Shown: positions 12,209 to 24,406, numbered from the stretch's first letter. The stretch is 64,000 nt of DNA from Proteles cristata cristata (GCA_017311185.1 JAESUZ010002684.1:558001-622000); one strand, 5' to 3'. A program made the numbers and translations. Notes: generated from the letters alone by a model not told the origin.

Positions 12209-12322
12209 AGTCACATGACCCATCGAATACGTGGTCCTGACGTTTTCCATCCGTTTTGGTCTCAGACTCCCCACCCCCCATATTTTTGGAGACATTTTTG
12301 GGTGCAGCCTAAAGCACAATTT

Positions 12323-12536
12323 TTTTTTTTTAATGTTTTATTTATTTCTAGGAGAGAGAGAGACAGCGTGAGCAGGGGAGGGTCAGAGAGAGAGGGAGTC
12401 ACAGACTGAAACAGGCTCCAGGCTCCGAGCTGGCAGTCAGCACAGAGCCCGACGCGGGGCTCGAGCCCACGAACCGCGAGATCATGACCTAAGCGAAAGT
12501 CGGACGCTTAACCGACTAAGCCACCCAGGCGCCCCA
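12323..12536 (-). mobile_element. CAN-SINE, young felid subgroup, with target-site duplication
   Basis: Reversed copy bounded by a 14-bp exact direct repeat CTAAAGCACAATTT (12309-12322 and 12537-12550). It has the subgroup marks GGCAGTCAGCACAGAGCCCG, GAGGGAGTCACAGACTGAAA, AAGCGAAAGTCGGACGCTTA and ACCGACTAAGCCACCCAGGC, shared nearly letter for letter with the copies at 17058, 34003, 56056 and 62480. Confidence 0.95.
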
Positions 12537-13200
12537 CTAAAGCACAATTTCAAAAATCATCTTTTCGTCTTACAGTTAGTCTGAAAGTAGTCGTAAGTGC
12601 CGACCCAATTTTCATAATCTTTTGAAACAGTATCCTGGCATGTTAGGTGGCTGGAAGAATTACATGGGGCATGTGAAACATATTGTACTCACGTTGGACT
12701 TCATATAGGGTAACCCATATTTCAGGTTTTTTTTTCTTTTCCTTTACAGTTTATTGTTTCTTTAATTCCCAGGCAGGAATAACGAGTTTATTCTCTGTGA
12801 CTTTGTCTTGAAGTTTTCATCGTTCATGTTGGTTCCAGCAAAGCATGTAGTAGCAGATCAGTAAATATTTTAAGTATAAACAGTGAAGAATCCATTGGGA
12901 TGGTGGGTTCTTACCCTGAAATCCTTGGCTAGGTTACAGGGGGTCTTTGAACTAACTGAAATATATGTGTGATCCAGATGTCGGTGTCCTGGGTGTCTCC
13001 AAACCTAATCTTCTCTCAGAGGCTGCTTTGTCCTTGGATGTTTCCGGAAGCTTGGCTGGAACCTCCACACCTAGCATGCTTGTTACTTGCTAATCACTTC
13101 TAACTCTGAGTCCACCACGGCTCCACCGCTTCACCTGCTGTTCCATTTCTATAGCGCATCATCATGGACACTATTCGGGTTTTAAAATTTTCTTCATTCA

Positions 13201-13420
13201 GGGGCACCTGGGTGGCTCAGGCGGTTAAGCGTCAGACTTTGGCTCAGGTCATGATCTTGTAGTTCCTGAATTCGAGCCCTGCGTCAGGCTCTGTGCTGAC
13301 AGCTTGGAGCCTGGAGCCTGCTTCAGATTCTCTGTCTCCCTCTCTCTGTCTGCCTCTCCCCTGCTCACGCTCTGTCTCTCTGTCTCTCAAAAATAAACAA
13401 ACCTAAAAAAATTTTTTTCT
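13201..13420 (+). mobile_element. CAN-SINE
   Basis: Forward copy: GGGGCACCTGGGTGGCTCAG, GTCAGGCTCTGTGCTGACAG, GAGCCTGCTTCAGATTCTCT and tail CAAAAATAAACAAACC. A short direct repeat TTTTCTTCA flanks it. Confidence 0.92.
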
Positions 13421-14099
13421 TCAGTTAAAAAAAATTTGTTCAGCATATCATCAACACATGGCTGTGTAAGCAGTTCAGTTTTATTAACAATTTTGGATCA
13501 TTTAAAACCACATACTCTGTGTATTGCTGTCATGTGCAGTTTTCAAACTTGTTATTCAATTTATTGGATGTTTCTTATCGGCTCTGGTACCTGGAGTCCC
13601 TGACGCATGCAGTCTTACTGGGGAACTCACTTTCCATCCCATTTCGCCCCCCACCCTTTCCCTTTCTCCTCACATACCTGAATAAGTAATCTTTTTTTCT
13701 TTACCTTTTCTGCTTTATTTTATTTCTTCCATTATTTTCTTTTAATCTGCCCTGTGCACTCCATTAAAAAAAATAATGGTTTTGCTAAGCGAAGAATCTT
13801 GATGTCCCTAAGAAGTGTGTCTCCAGCTTAAAAAAATTAAAATTATTCTTGAAGTAAGTGCAAAGTTCTGTGCATACAAATGTTCATCAGGGAAAAGTAC
13901 TATTAATGCGAATCATATTGTCAAAGGTATGTAGGACCTTCTAAAAGGTGAAAAGCCATTGCATTAGGATTTTTCTGATACTTGACCATGAAGTGCTTTC
14001 CTTTAACTTAACGCTTCTGGTCAGCCAAGCGATGGCTGCAAAGTGTGTAGCTTGTAGCACGCTGTGATTAGATCACATGCTAAAGTTGGCTGTCGTTCA

Positions 14100-14404
14100 C
14101 CCCCTTTCCTTCCTCAGCAGTATTAATCCCACGGAAGCAGTTATCACATGATATGGCCATTTCCCATCTTTGCCTGTTTCCCCATCAGACTTCAGGGGGC
14201 AGGAACCACATGTCTTTGAGCTCTTTTCATTTACTAAAAGCATCTCTTCCACTATTTTGGGTGGTGCTTAACCGTCTCTCTGACCATTTATAGTGTACAC
14301 TCCACAGCAATAGGGTCAGCATCTGCTTTGTGGAATATTTTGTCCCATAGCACAGGGCTGGGAAGGTGGACTGATAAACATTTTACTGGATGGATGGATG
14401 GATG
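14100..14404 (+). repeat. L2 LINE 3' end (ancient) with tetranucleotide tail
   Basis: Wording of the L2 3' UTR is visible: TTTCCCCATCAGACTTCAGG, then GGGCAGGAACCACATGTCTT, and finally CTGATAAACATTTTACTGGA running into a (GGAT)n repeat at 14387-14404, where L2 normally ends in TGAA-type repeats. Confidence 0.5.
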
Positions 14405-14629
14405 CATAGATGCATGGGTGTTGGAATTCCCTCAGGGAAAGGGCAGCAGGGACAATGGCATGCAGTAAGGAGGGTATCCAGAGGCCCAGAGAAGCCTGAG
14501 GGCAGCCAGTTCCAGAGATTTGAGCTCCCCAAGTAGGACCAGCCACTACTCTCGGTACAAAGGATACAGCCACCTGTACCTGTAGCAGCTGTTTGCCAGA
14601 GCACTTTAAATGTAGCCATGCATTCAGTC

Positions 14630-14765
14630 CCCAGGATAACCGTGTGATGGAAAGACTATTCCGTGCTCAGTTTGCATGTGATGAATCTGAGGTATGGAGA
14701 GGCTAAACGCCTTGCCTGGGTACCACGGCTGGAACAGTGTGGGGGACAGACTGCCGTCCTCCCAA
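14630..14765 (-). repeat. MIR SINE fragment
   Basis: Reverse MIR wording: GATGAATCTGAGGTATGGAG, then AGGCTAAACGCCTTGCCTGG, then GTACCACGGCTGGAACAG. Partly degraded. Confidence 0.55.
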
Positions 14766-15857
14766 ATGGCAAGACCCACAGGCTCCCTCCTCTTCCTTCA
14801 CTAGGACCTCGTTGTGGGGCTGGGTCCCTGCCCTTGCTAGACTCTGTGTGCATAAATGTGCCCAAGCCGGGTTGTGTGAAGGCCGTGTGCGTCAGTTCAC
14901 TGCAGACCTTTGACTTCACGGAGGTTCAGTAAATATATTCATGGGGATACTAGAGATGGTGGATGTGGGCTCAGTCCTCTGATTAAGTGGGGGGAGGCAT
15001 CCCTGGGAGGGTCAGGGAGTCAGGAGCTAGAGCAGCCCATGCTCTGCAGGGGTCTTCCTCCTGCCTTCTGTGGGTGTCCCCTTGGAAAAGTTGTGGGAGA
15101 TTCCTGCATCCAATGCCAAACCTTTAACTTTATGAGTTGGAGCTCAATGCACAAAGGGGACAGTGTGTTTTGCTGAAGGAGACAGAGCAGAAGGCTTTAT
15201 TTTCCATGACAGATGGACTGGAGACCCCCCTTAAGTCAGGCTGGGGGGCCCTGAGCCAGTCAGTGACAGATGTGAACCTTTCCCAGTGCCCTGAGGAGTA
15301 TTGGATGGGGTGGCAATTGTCAGGGAGCCTTTCAATGGCCATTTGTAAGTGTCCTGTTCTTCTCCAAACGGACAGCCCTTAAGAAAATCCTAAATCCTTT
15401 TACTTCAAGGATAGATTTGGAAAACTGAATTGAGTTTGAGTGCTTGGTTATTATGCCATTAAAAATAAAAAAGGGAATCTTGGAAGCCAAATGTCTGGGG
15501 ATGGATTTAGCTGATGTGCTTCCAGAGAAACACTTAAGGAAGTTATTAGGGCTGCGCGATGATATTTTAGTGCATTTATTTGGTTGCTCTTGTTGTAGAG
15601 AGGGACGTATGTTATTTTAAAAAAGACATTTTTATTCTTGGAAGAAAATTGTCTCTTAAAACACTTTTAATAGGTTTACTTTTACTTTTATTGCTTGGTG
15701 AAATAGTAAAATTCACAGCAGTGATAAAAAAAATCCTTCTAGGTCGTGCTTAGAACTTGCTAGAAATCTGAATCTGAACACTTAGAGGGAACACTATCAT
15801 TTGGTCTTTTATTTAAATTATATATGTATATTTCAAAAGCTGTAATTTTGGAATCAC
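14766..15857. other. Intergenic, no feature recognised
   Basis: Overlapping frames on both strands (14656-14932, 14910-15176, 15130-15382) are open but unlike any protein I know. Opposite-strand overlap of similar length suggests chance openness in moderately GC-rich sequence. No repeat seen. Confidence 0.45.
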
Positions 15858-15873
15858 TGTAGAGTAAATATTT

Positions 15874-16090
15874 AAAAAAATTTTTTTAATGTTTATTTTT
15901 GAGAGAGAGAGAGAGAGAATGAATGCAAAAGGGGAGGAGCAGAGAGTGAGAGAGAGACACAGAATCTGAAGCTGGCTCTAGGCTCTGAGCTGTCAACACA
16001 GAGCCTGACATGGGACTCGAACTCAGGAACCACAGGATCATGACCTGAGCTAGGTCAGATGCTTAACTGCTTGAGCCACCCAGGCGCCCC
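15874..16090 (-). mobile_element. CAN-SINE with target-site duplication
   Basis: Reversed copy bounded by TGTAGAGTAAATATTT (15858-15873) and TGTAGAGGAAATATTT (16091-16106), a 16-bp duplication with one mismatch. Head ends GCCACCCAGGCGCCCC. Confidence 0.95.
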
Positions 16091-16304
16091 TGTAGAGGAA
16101 ATATTTTAAGGTTATACGTCCTACCATTATAAAGGAGTGGTTTTTTTTCCTCATGTTTTTCTCCTGCCCTTGTTCATATGCACACATACATTTCTACAGT
16201 TGTGCTCATGGCCTTTTATAAAACTTGGTGGTTACAGGTTTTAAACCACGCATCTCATCATAAAATCTTTTCTATGTTATTGTAATCTTTATAATTAAAC
16301 ATTT

Positions 16305-16521
16305 AAAAAATAGTGTAAAGCCTATCTGTTTATTACTTTGAGAGAGTTGAGAGAGAGAGAGAGAGAGAGAGGGGGAGGAACAGAGAGAGAGGGAAGGAGA
16401 ATCCCAAGCATACTCTGCATTGTAAGCACAGAGCCTGACTCAGGGCTGAAACCCATGAACTTTGAGATCATGACCTGAGATGAAGTTGGAGGCTGATCCA
16501 ACCGAGCCACTCAGGTGCCCC
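16305..16521 (-). mobile_element. CAN-SINE, first of a serial pair at one target
   Basis: Reversed copy with GA-rich stretch 16342-16371 and head GAGCCACTCAGGTGCCCC. It is bounded by the 15-bp direct repeat TATAATTAAACATTT at 16290-16304 and 16522-16536. Its body is more diverged than that of its neighbour (GTAAGCACAGAGCCTGACTC). Confidence 0.92.
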
Positions 16522-16536
16522 TATAATTAAACATTT

Positions 16537-16768
16537 TATTAAAAAGATTTTTTTTTAATGTTTATTTTTTGAAAAAGAGAGAGAGAATATGAATGTGAGC
16601 GGCGGAGGGGCAGAGACAGAGAGGGAGACACAGAATCTGAAGCAGGTTCCAGGCTCTGAGCTGTCAGCACAAAGCCTGCCTGACGTGGGATTCGAACCCA
16701 CGAATCGTGAGATCATGACCTGAGCTGAAGTCGTATGCTTAACTGACTCAGCCACCCAGGTGCCCCTC
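16537..16768 (-). mobile_element. CAN-SINE, second of a serial pair at one target
   Basis: Reversed copy whose left flank is the duplicated target of the preceding SINE and whose right flank repeats it a third time (TAATTAAACATT, 16769-16780). The body has a small CTGC duplication (AGCCTGCCTGACGTGGG) and head GCCACCCAGGTGCCCC. Confidence 0.92.
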
Positions 16769-17057
16769 TAATTAAACATTATAAAGGAGTCATAATTTTC
16801 ATAAATCAATTATGCCAGAAGTGACTTAGTCATTATCTTGTGGGCTAATTTATTTATAGTTTAAATACATATTTCTAGCTTAAATTTTTTCCGCATTCGA
16901 GACTTGAAAGGGTAGTTCTAATGTTGGCCACACACACACTGATGCTATCCTTTGGCTAAGCGGTGTCATTAGGGGCAGCACTAAGCTTTTCTGAGGGTTG
17001 TTGCACCGGGATATAAACCCAGAGTGACACATACAATCACAAATGCTGACAAATGGG

Positions 17058-17305
17058 GGCGCCTGGGTGGCTTAGTCGGTTAAGCGTCCGACTTTCGCTT
17101 GGGTCATGATCTCGCGGTTTGTGGGTTCGAGCCCCGCGTCGGGCTCTGTGCTGACTGCCAGCTCAGAGCCTGGAGCCTGTTCCAGTCTGTGACTCCCTCT
17201 CTCTCCGACCCTCCCTTGCTCACGCTGTCTCTCTATCTCTCTCTCCTAGAAATAAATAAATTAAAAAAAAACATTAAAAAATTAAAAAAAAAAAAAAACA
17301 AAAAC
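17058..17305 (+). mobile_element. CAN-SINE, young felid subgroup, full length with target-site duplication
   Basis: Forward copy with intact head GCGCCTGGGTGGCTTAGTCG, subgroup marks GTGCTGACTGCCAGCTCAGA and CAGTCTGTGACTCCC, the CTCTCTCTCCTAGAAATAAA end and a long A-rich tail. An 18-bp exact direct repeat CAAATGCTGACAAATGGG lies at 17040-17057 and 17306-17323. Confidence 0.97.
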
Positions 17306-17323
17306 CAAATGCTGACAAATGGG

Positions 17324-18364
17324 CAGAATAGAAGAGCACGTGAAAGTATATTCCTGTAGGGCCCAGTCGTTTACAGAGGAACCTAGTTGAATTAGGCTCT
17401 AAAGATTGTGTTCCGTCTTCCCCCACTGTGGGTTTAATAATCTTAACAAACCAAATAAGTGTATTCCAGATACTTGACTACGTCCCATTGTTGCGGGGCA
17501 GGGTGGTCTGGACATAGCCTCATTCAGAATGCGGAATCTGCCGAGCGAAATTCTGAATCTGAGCTACCAGAGTGCCCTGCAGTGTTTCACTTGGTCTAAG
17601 AGAGAAATTCTGGAAGGAATTCAGAAGGGAAGGAAGGGTTGGGCCCATGATAGGTCATTTTGTTGATAAATGAGGTCCAACATAAGTCTTGATTTGACTC
17701 TGAAGAAAGCCCAGGGTCATATCAGAATGGGAAATCAGGTTGTCATTAAAGAACTTGGGCTAAATCTTTCCTGGGAAAGAAAAATGGTTTTTACTTTGGT
17801 CACATATCTTCAGTTGCTCAGAGTTCAGCTGTCCCTTCTGTTCCTCTGAAGGAGGAGTGGTCTTAGGAGGATATTTCTGGAAATGAGAAAGGTCCCAGTT
17901 TCCACCTGCAGGTGTAGAGCAGTCAGAGCTGACTGGTGCAGTACATGTTAGCCCTACCACACAGCACACATGGCGATTAGGCTTGATGGGGTCTTTACAG
18001 AATGCCAGAAGATTCTGGAAATATTAAATGCTCTGGTTGGCAGTTCCCATGCTGGAGCTCGCCCACAATGTGTTTCTGTTGGAAATGTCAGGCTCTCGGA
18101 CGGAGCTTGTGCTCATGGGATGAGTCGGTGCTCAGAGCTCTGCTAGAAATATCCGTGCTCTTTTTCTGGTGTTTTTGATAAAATGGGATAACAATGTGAT
18201 AGTCTTTCTGGAAAGCCAGGCCACAGTATTTAAGTAAAGAAAATGGTCAAAAGGGAAAAACAAGGCCTTTCTTACATGGAAGGTAAGGTATTTCCTTTGT
18301 GGTAGGAATTTTCAGTCTTTCGGTGGATCCTGTCTGGAGGTGGTAGTTCAAGGCCCATTGTTTG
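17324..18364. other. Intergenic, no feature recognised
   Basis: Unique-looking sequence with no SINE. The minus-strand frame at 17760-17969 has no known content. Confidence 0.45.
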
Positions 18365-18620
18365 GAATGTGCATCACACAATGTTAGAGTGGTTGGGGCC
18401 TGGGCTACATCTGGGATTAGATCCCAGTCTTGGCCCCTTACTTGACCTTAAAGCAATCTTGAATTCTGTGTGCTTTGTTTCCTTGTCTGGAGTCATGGGA
18501 TCGTGGCGGGGGGGTGGGGTGGGGTGGGGAGGGAAGAGGGAGCAGATCAGATAGTTTCTGCAAAGCACTTAGCCCACTGCAGGGGACATCATGTGACATC
18601 CCTGGTGTTAGTTGATTGGA
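18365..18620 (+). repeat. MIR SINE split by a G-rich simple repeat
   Basis: Sense MIR wording at both ends: GATTAGATCCCAGTCTTGGC and CTTTGTTTCCTTGTCTGGAG on the left, then TTTCTGCAAAGCACTTAGCC on the right. Between them lies a G tract, 18508-18529, of G runs split by single T. Confidence 0.6.
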
Positions 18621-18864
18621 CTTGATCTGTAGATGAGTAACCTGTGTTGGTTTTCTAGAAAGGTGGCCAGAAGTAGTGGAGTATCTGGCTCATGAGCTAA
18701 ACTGACCTTGTGGATTTATGTTTTGTTTTTAATTTCTTAGAAGTAGGAGAATGCATTTCCTTCCATTGCTGTCTTATGGCTGACATATTTCATATTAGTT
18801 AAAATGCTCTTTTACAGGAGATTAAGAGTCCAGTTATCATGAATATTGAGTATAGAATTGTTGC

Positions 18865-18960
18865 ATCACTGTATTATATGCCTGAAATTAATATAATGCT
18901 GTATATTAATTATCTTGGAATAACAAATAAAAATAATAGCAAAGAATAAAAAATTTTATA
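18865..18960 (+). mobile_element. LINE-1 3' end, strongly truncated
   Basis: ATGCCTGAAATTAATATAAT, GCTGTATATTAATTATCTTG and GAATAACAAATAAAAATAAT form the recognisable tail of a carnivore L1 3' UTR followed by an A-rich end. Only the last hundred bases or so are kept. Confidence 0.65.
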
Positions 18961-21330
18961 TAAAAGAGAAAATGCTCTTGTATATTTCAGCACCGTCCAA
19001 TAAAGTAACACTTTGAAGTCAACAGATCTCATTTTATCCATTAGTTTTCTCCCCCAATGTGGGAGATGTGACATCGCCAGACTTCAGGCTTCCGTGACAG
19101 CCATCTGCAGGAGCTGGGCGATGCTGGCTTCTTGGGCATGGGGCGTGCCCTTTCCAGCCCCCACCACTGCTATCTCTGGAGAACCCGTGTTACCCGGCAT
19201 TCTGCCCTGTGCCTCCGCAGTTTGTTACAGCAGAGAAAATACTTCTATCAGCGGTGAAAATAAACCAGATAGTCTGAGAGTGTAGAGTTTACAAGAGCAT
19301 GAGGTGAGATCGTATTTCTTTGTGGAAGCGGGGAACACACTTGGCTGTTTAAGATACACAGAAAGTATAAGAGAGCACGCTTAGCCCACTTTATTCCATG
19401 ATGGTGTCTTTGTGGCTCCTCTTGTCATATTAGCTCGTGAATCATGGTCTACGGGACACAGGGAAGGATAGGGTGAGGTCCCTGGAGCCTCTAATGTCTG
19501 GAAGCAGGCTGTGATTCTTCGCTTTCATCGAGGCGCCTAAAGCCATCTGCACCTTTCACCAAGTTCATGAAGCCCTGTTATTCGTAGCGAGAACCCTGGT
19601 GATTCCTGTAGATGACTTGAAAATCTCAGGCCTCATATTTTCTTCCCCATCATTGGCATGGGATGGAGCTTTAGCAAGTCTTTCTCTCTCTATGCCGCTC
19701 CCACCCTCCCACCTTTCTCTCCTCCTCTATCCTGTGCTCTTTTCCTCCCTCCCTCCTCGTACATGTGAACGTATTTAGAGAGTAATAATTTTCACAGACA
19801 CGTGGCCGACAGTGATAAGTAATTTACTGGTAGTATGTGTGTGCCTTCCAGAGGTAACTGGATGGAGAAAATAGATTTGAAACCAAGAGGAGAGAGGGTG
19901 GTGGCTTTTCTCTCGGGACTGCAGTGCTGTTACATGCCCTGCATAGCAGTCAGGAAGGCGAGCCTGGGCGTGGTGGAGACCAGACTGTTCCAAGTTCTCA
20001 GCCGCTTAGCAGAGGAGGGATTGACTTTTTTGCTCACCTGCCCATTGTGGGCTTATGGGAGCTCTGCTCATGACCACAGCTGATAGAGGCTCTGTCTAGA
20101 CGCTTCCTCTGCTGTCATTGCGGGAGAAGGGAGAGCCGCCTTGTTCCAGACTGCTGGTTCAATGCCTCTGCTCAGAAATAGCACACATCTGCCCCCGTAT
20201 TAGCCCTGAATGGAGTCACGTGGCCGTGTCTGGGCTCAAGGAGGTGGGGAAATGCAGCTTGGCCACGTGTCTGGAAAGGGAGAGACTTGGTGTATTTGTG
20301 AATATCTTCACTCACTACCTCTTTCCTAAACCCTACCTGGAAACCTACACAAGTTACCTCTTGTAACTCATCTGAGTATAAATAACAGTGTGTGGCATCA
20401 TAACTCATATCTTAGTTTAGATAATTGGAGAGCCTTGACCTTAAATGCACAGTATTTGGGCAAGGCTTCCAATTCTGGAGATTGTGCCTTCGATTTCTGC
20501 CATGCTTCTTTATTCCCCTGTCCTCTGAGAAGGATGCTCTTTTACTTACAGTTTGCTCCTGTCCATCTTGTCTTGTTAGTGCAAATACTAAGTCTCTCGA
20601 TGGTCAGAGTTCTCTCCTAGTTTCACTTAACATTCAAGCTCTGAACACTGTATAGAAAGGTATTTAAATGTCTCTTTCTGCTGCAGCCAGATAATAAACA
20701 ACATTCCATCTTCTGTGTTACAACTTTCATCATTGACTGGTGTGTTTTACCTGTTTTGTGCCAAATGAACAGACTACGAGTCATTTACAAGTGGTATGGA
20801 TTTTTGCACATTGTCCACCTCACTGTATTTAAGGGTTTATTTTTGTGATAATGTAATTGTTGCTTTATTAACATTATGATAAACTTCGAAAGTACCCAGA
20901 TGGCTGGCATGGGCTCAGCGAAGCAGATCACTTCCGTGTACGGAAACACACGAAAACACATGGAAAAGTCCAGTTTCCTTACCTGTAGTTAACTTCAGGT
21001 TGTAGGACATCCTGTCCACTTGACACCCCAACATTTTTAAATGTTTTCACTTTCTCTGTTATTTGTTCTCTACCCCAAAAAGTAAAAGTGTTTCTAGTCT
21101 TTGACATGTTCTCTTCTGAAAGCAGTAACATACTCCATTGCTTCATTTTAAATATATGCTCTGCTTTTCTGCTTCTCACTCATATTTATTTTCATCCTTC
21201 AAAAATGTTTTCCCTTCCACCATCTCCAAGTAAGTCCTACTTGTTCCTATGATTACAACAGACCTGTGAATAGATATATGTATATTCTTGTTGAGCTCTA
21301 TGTAGCCTTTTCTTAAAAAAAATACTGCTA
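18961..21330. other. Intergenic, no feature recognised
   Basis: 2.4 kb without a readable repeat. Frames at 19013-19285, 19835-20083, 20118-20366 and 20390-20655 are open but overlap opposite-strand frames of similar size and match nothing I know. Confidence 0.45.
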
Positions 21331-21525
21331 GGGCTCCTGGGTGGCTTAGTTGGTAAAACATCCCACTTCAGTTCAGGTCAAGATCTCGCGGCTCATTCAT
21401 GAGTTCAAACCCCGCATTGGACTCTTTGGTGTCGACAAAGAGCCCGCTACAGATCCTCTGTAGCCCTTGCTCTCTGCCTCTCCCCTACTCGCTCGCTCTC
21501 TCAAAAGTAAACATTTAAAAAAATA
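21331..21525 (+). mobile_element. CAN-SINE, diverged
   Basis: Forward copy: GGGCTCCTGGGTGGCTTAGT, CAGTTCAGGTCAAGATCTCG, CCGCATTGGACTCTT, CT-rich stretch and AAAGTAAACATTTAAAAAAA tail. Head and body carry many changes. Confidence 0.85.
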
Positions 21526-21559
21526 TACCTTTTATGGTTTTCTTGGTGGGGCTTTGGGT

Positions 21560-22210
21560 TCATTGTCTAAAACATTCCACTCTGAATAAATGAAAATCTA
21601 CTTATTTAATAATTCCCCAGGACACGCTGCCTGTTATCATCCCTGGTCATCTTACATGAAAAATAAGCATCATTTAACTCCTATTCCAAAGTTGTGCTTT
21701 TATAGATAAGCCATCAAATTAGCACATTCCCAAGACCTAAGAGAAATCAGGCCAGGATGATAACATTACTAATAAGTCATAGCCCTAATTAACCCATGTA
21801 AATACATTAATTGATATGATAGTACTTTGACAAGTAAAAATCAATCCTTAAAAGGCAAAGTACTATTACTGGTAATAAAAATAAAATACAGGATTTATTG
21901 AATCATGCCTATTCGCAGGATATTTTAAAAAAGGTTTATAACCAAGTAAATATAGATTTTATAGCACAATGAAAATAAAAGGCAGTCACTACGTTTTATA
22001 AACTATACTCTTCCTCAAAATAATTTTAATGAGTAGATTTATATTTTCAGCAGAGTTCAGACAAATTCCAACCGCTAATATTGGACAATAGTTCTTTTAT
22101 TTCTTTTATGCACCAAGGGGAGTAAATCAAATGTAAAATATAGCCAAAGATAATTTTTGGAAAAGGAAACATCTCTTGGCAAGGATCTAACCTGGAATTT
22201 TCTTATTAAT
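21560..22210. other. AT-rich unique block, candidate conserved non-coding sequence
   Basis: No repeat and no ORF. The block has several homeodomain-like AATTA/TAAT cores (e.g. CCCTAATTAACCCATG, CATTAATTGATATGATAG). Conservation cannot be judged from one genome; this is an inference from texture only. Confidence 0.25.
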
Positions 22211-23138
22211 ACACGAACAGCATGTTTGGTGGGCTGGATTATGTCTTGCAGGCTTTCCCATGGACCAGTGCCTGGTTCGAATATTCCTTTCCTGAATACA
22301 TAAACAGATGTGCACTTTTTTTTTTTTTTTTGGTCCTTTTCTTCACTCAGAAGCTTTCAGAAGAAAGCTCTCCAAGTAAAATATTAAACGGAGAAAATGA
22401 CTTGAGATGCAGAATGTGCCCTTTTGTTTTGTTTTCACCTGCCCTCGACCCTGTTTGGTGTCCCAAGTTGGTTTGATTTGGTGAGCATGGACAGCTGTGT
22501 TCAAGTGTAAGGTCCTCATGGCGACTCAATTGGTGGAGAGCCCAAGGCCTCCAGGGATCATTTCTTCATCCAAAATTAGTTATGCCATTGAATGCTTAAT
22601 CAATGATCTCTCTGTTTTCAATTTAGAGATTTTTGCCTCGTGAGGAGAAGGCCAACTAGTTCCTTTTCCACCAAATTTTTACTATTTTTTTTTTCTGGCA
22701 TTGGGTAGATAAAAGGCTTAGGCGGGTTGATAGGCATTTAGTCACTATTTTGAATAATGAGGCGATGATATTTAAAATCATTAAAAGGTAGTTATTTTTA
22801 TCTTAATCATTCTCCACCCCGCCCCCACCTCCTCCTAATTTCAGTCAGTAATTACTGTGCCCTGTAACGGTTTGTGCACTGGTATGTACTCTACAAACAA
22901 ACACACCGAGGCACCTCTGTGAGTCTGAGGCAGACTTGGAGAAGGGGGATTTGTCCTGGCAAAGCAGAGGCACATGGTATCTATAAGACTGGCCCTTTTT
23001 AATTATCTTTGTCACTAGGAATACCATTTCTCTGGTATCTTGGGCCATTGCCATTTTCCGAAATACATATCTGTAGCGTCCTGCCATAAATCTCCCTCCC
23101 AAGAATTGCCAATGTGCATTAAAAATTTTTTAAAAATT
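22211..23138. other. Intergenic, no feature recognised
   Basis: Contains a T run at 22317-22331. The frame at 22222-22476 crosses this T run and is not a credible gene. Confidence 0.45.
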
Positions 23139-23340
23139 GGGTGCTGAGTGGCTCAGTTAAGCATCCAACTTCAGCTCAGGTCACGATCTCTCAGTTCGTG
23201 GGTTCGAGCCCAGCATCGGGCTCTGTGTTGACATCTCGGAGCCTGAAGCCTGCTTCGGATTCTGTGTCTCCCTCTGTCTGCCCTCCCCTACTCATGCTCT
23301 GTCTGTCTCTCTCTCAAGAATAACTAAACATTAGAAAAAA
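23139..23340 (+). mobile_element. CAN-SINE
   Basis: Forward copy: GGGTGCTGAGTGGCTCAGTT, TCGTGGGTTCGAGCCCAGCA, GGGCTCTGTGTTGACATCTC, tail AAGAATAACTAAACATTAGA. It has a small deletion in the head after the box A region. Confidence 0.9.
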
Positions 23341-23344
23341 AAAT

Positions 23345-24400
23345 TAGAATTGCAAAAATGTGTATGTATCGTCCTTCTTTTCATTTACGAACATACTAGA
23401 GTTTAATCTTTACATGGAACATCAGAAAGTTCTCTTTCTTTTTAAAAAGGAAGACACATGAAAGCTTTTGGCTTCACATCTGAGACGTATCTAGAAAATG
23501 TTAACTACAAGATAGGAGTTTCAGTTTGTAAGTGGGGGACCACACAGCCTGTTGGTGTTCTGTAGTTCATGCCTTTATTTTTTATTTTATTTTTTGCTTT
23601 TAACTATATTGAGACATCATGGAACTGAAGTTTGGAAGAGCTGGTGGTTTGTGGGTTTGTGATTTGGCAGCTGCCTCTTTTCAACCTCTTGGTAGAATGA
23701 AGTTATTTATAACTGCTTCTTTGGTGTACTCTGTTTTATGTTGACTCCAACTTCCGGCATCCAAAGCTAAGTCCGGTAAAAATGATGTGATGAAGTTTAA
23801 ACACTTTGTAGCAGAAGAATATTAATGAAATCAGCCTTTTTGAAAAAAGTCTGTTTTTCCTAATTACAAATATGTTATCTTCTTTTACTCCTTTGAGCTT
23901 TACCTTTGGAAATGAAGTCCTTGTTCTTAGAATCTTTCTCCTGTTGGGCTAAGCCTCATTTTGAACTAAACCACACATACACACACATTAATTTCCCCAC
24001 TGAACTTTCAGAGGGAAAAAAACCAGTCCTTGGAGAATTCTAGCTTTGAGGAACACACTTCTGTTTTTAAACTGCAATTACATAGAAAGCATCAGGAGAC
24101 TTCTGAAACTCGCAATGATAATTTAAACATTTCATTCTGTGGAGGAATAAAGTATAAAATAAACACCTGTTTAGATTGAATATTCAGTACTGGTAGAGGA
24201 GTTGATGGTACACGGTTGTGTAGCATGCCCCTTGGGCGTGGGGGCAGGGTTGTGCTTTTAAGAATTAAAACTAAGTCTACGTTATGGTCATAGTTATCCA
24301 ACCTTGTGTGGGGGGTCAAATCCTGAGAAGACAGTGGTGTGGCAGATTGCCGAGGCACGGGTTTTGCCGATGGTCATATCGAAGTGGGTAGAGCAGATCT
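23345..24400. other. Intergenic, no feature recognised
   Basis: AT-rich, no repeat recognised apart from a short CACACATACACACACA stretch near 23972. Confidence 0.45.
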
Positions 24401-24406
24401 TAATAA

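Noticed and set aside
14316..15382. Cluster of overlapping ORFs on both strands
   Set aside because: Similar open length on both strands, no splice sites or known motifs; includes MIR and L2 sequence.
17058..17130. tRNA-Lys-like sequence with box A and box B
   Set aside because: It is the head of a SINE, as in all other copies, followed by SINE body and A-rich tail, not a functional tRNA gene.
3476..17323. Regularly recurring repeats that might suggest an array
   Set aside because: Units are about 220 bp dispersed SINEs in both orientations with individual target duplications, not short direct repeats with spacers.
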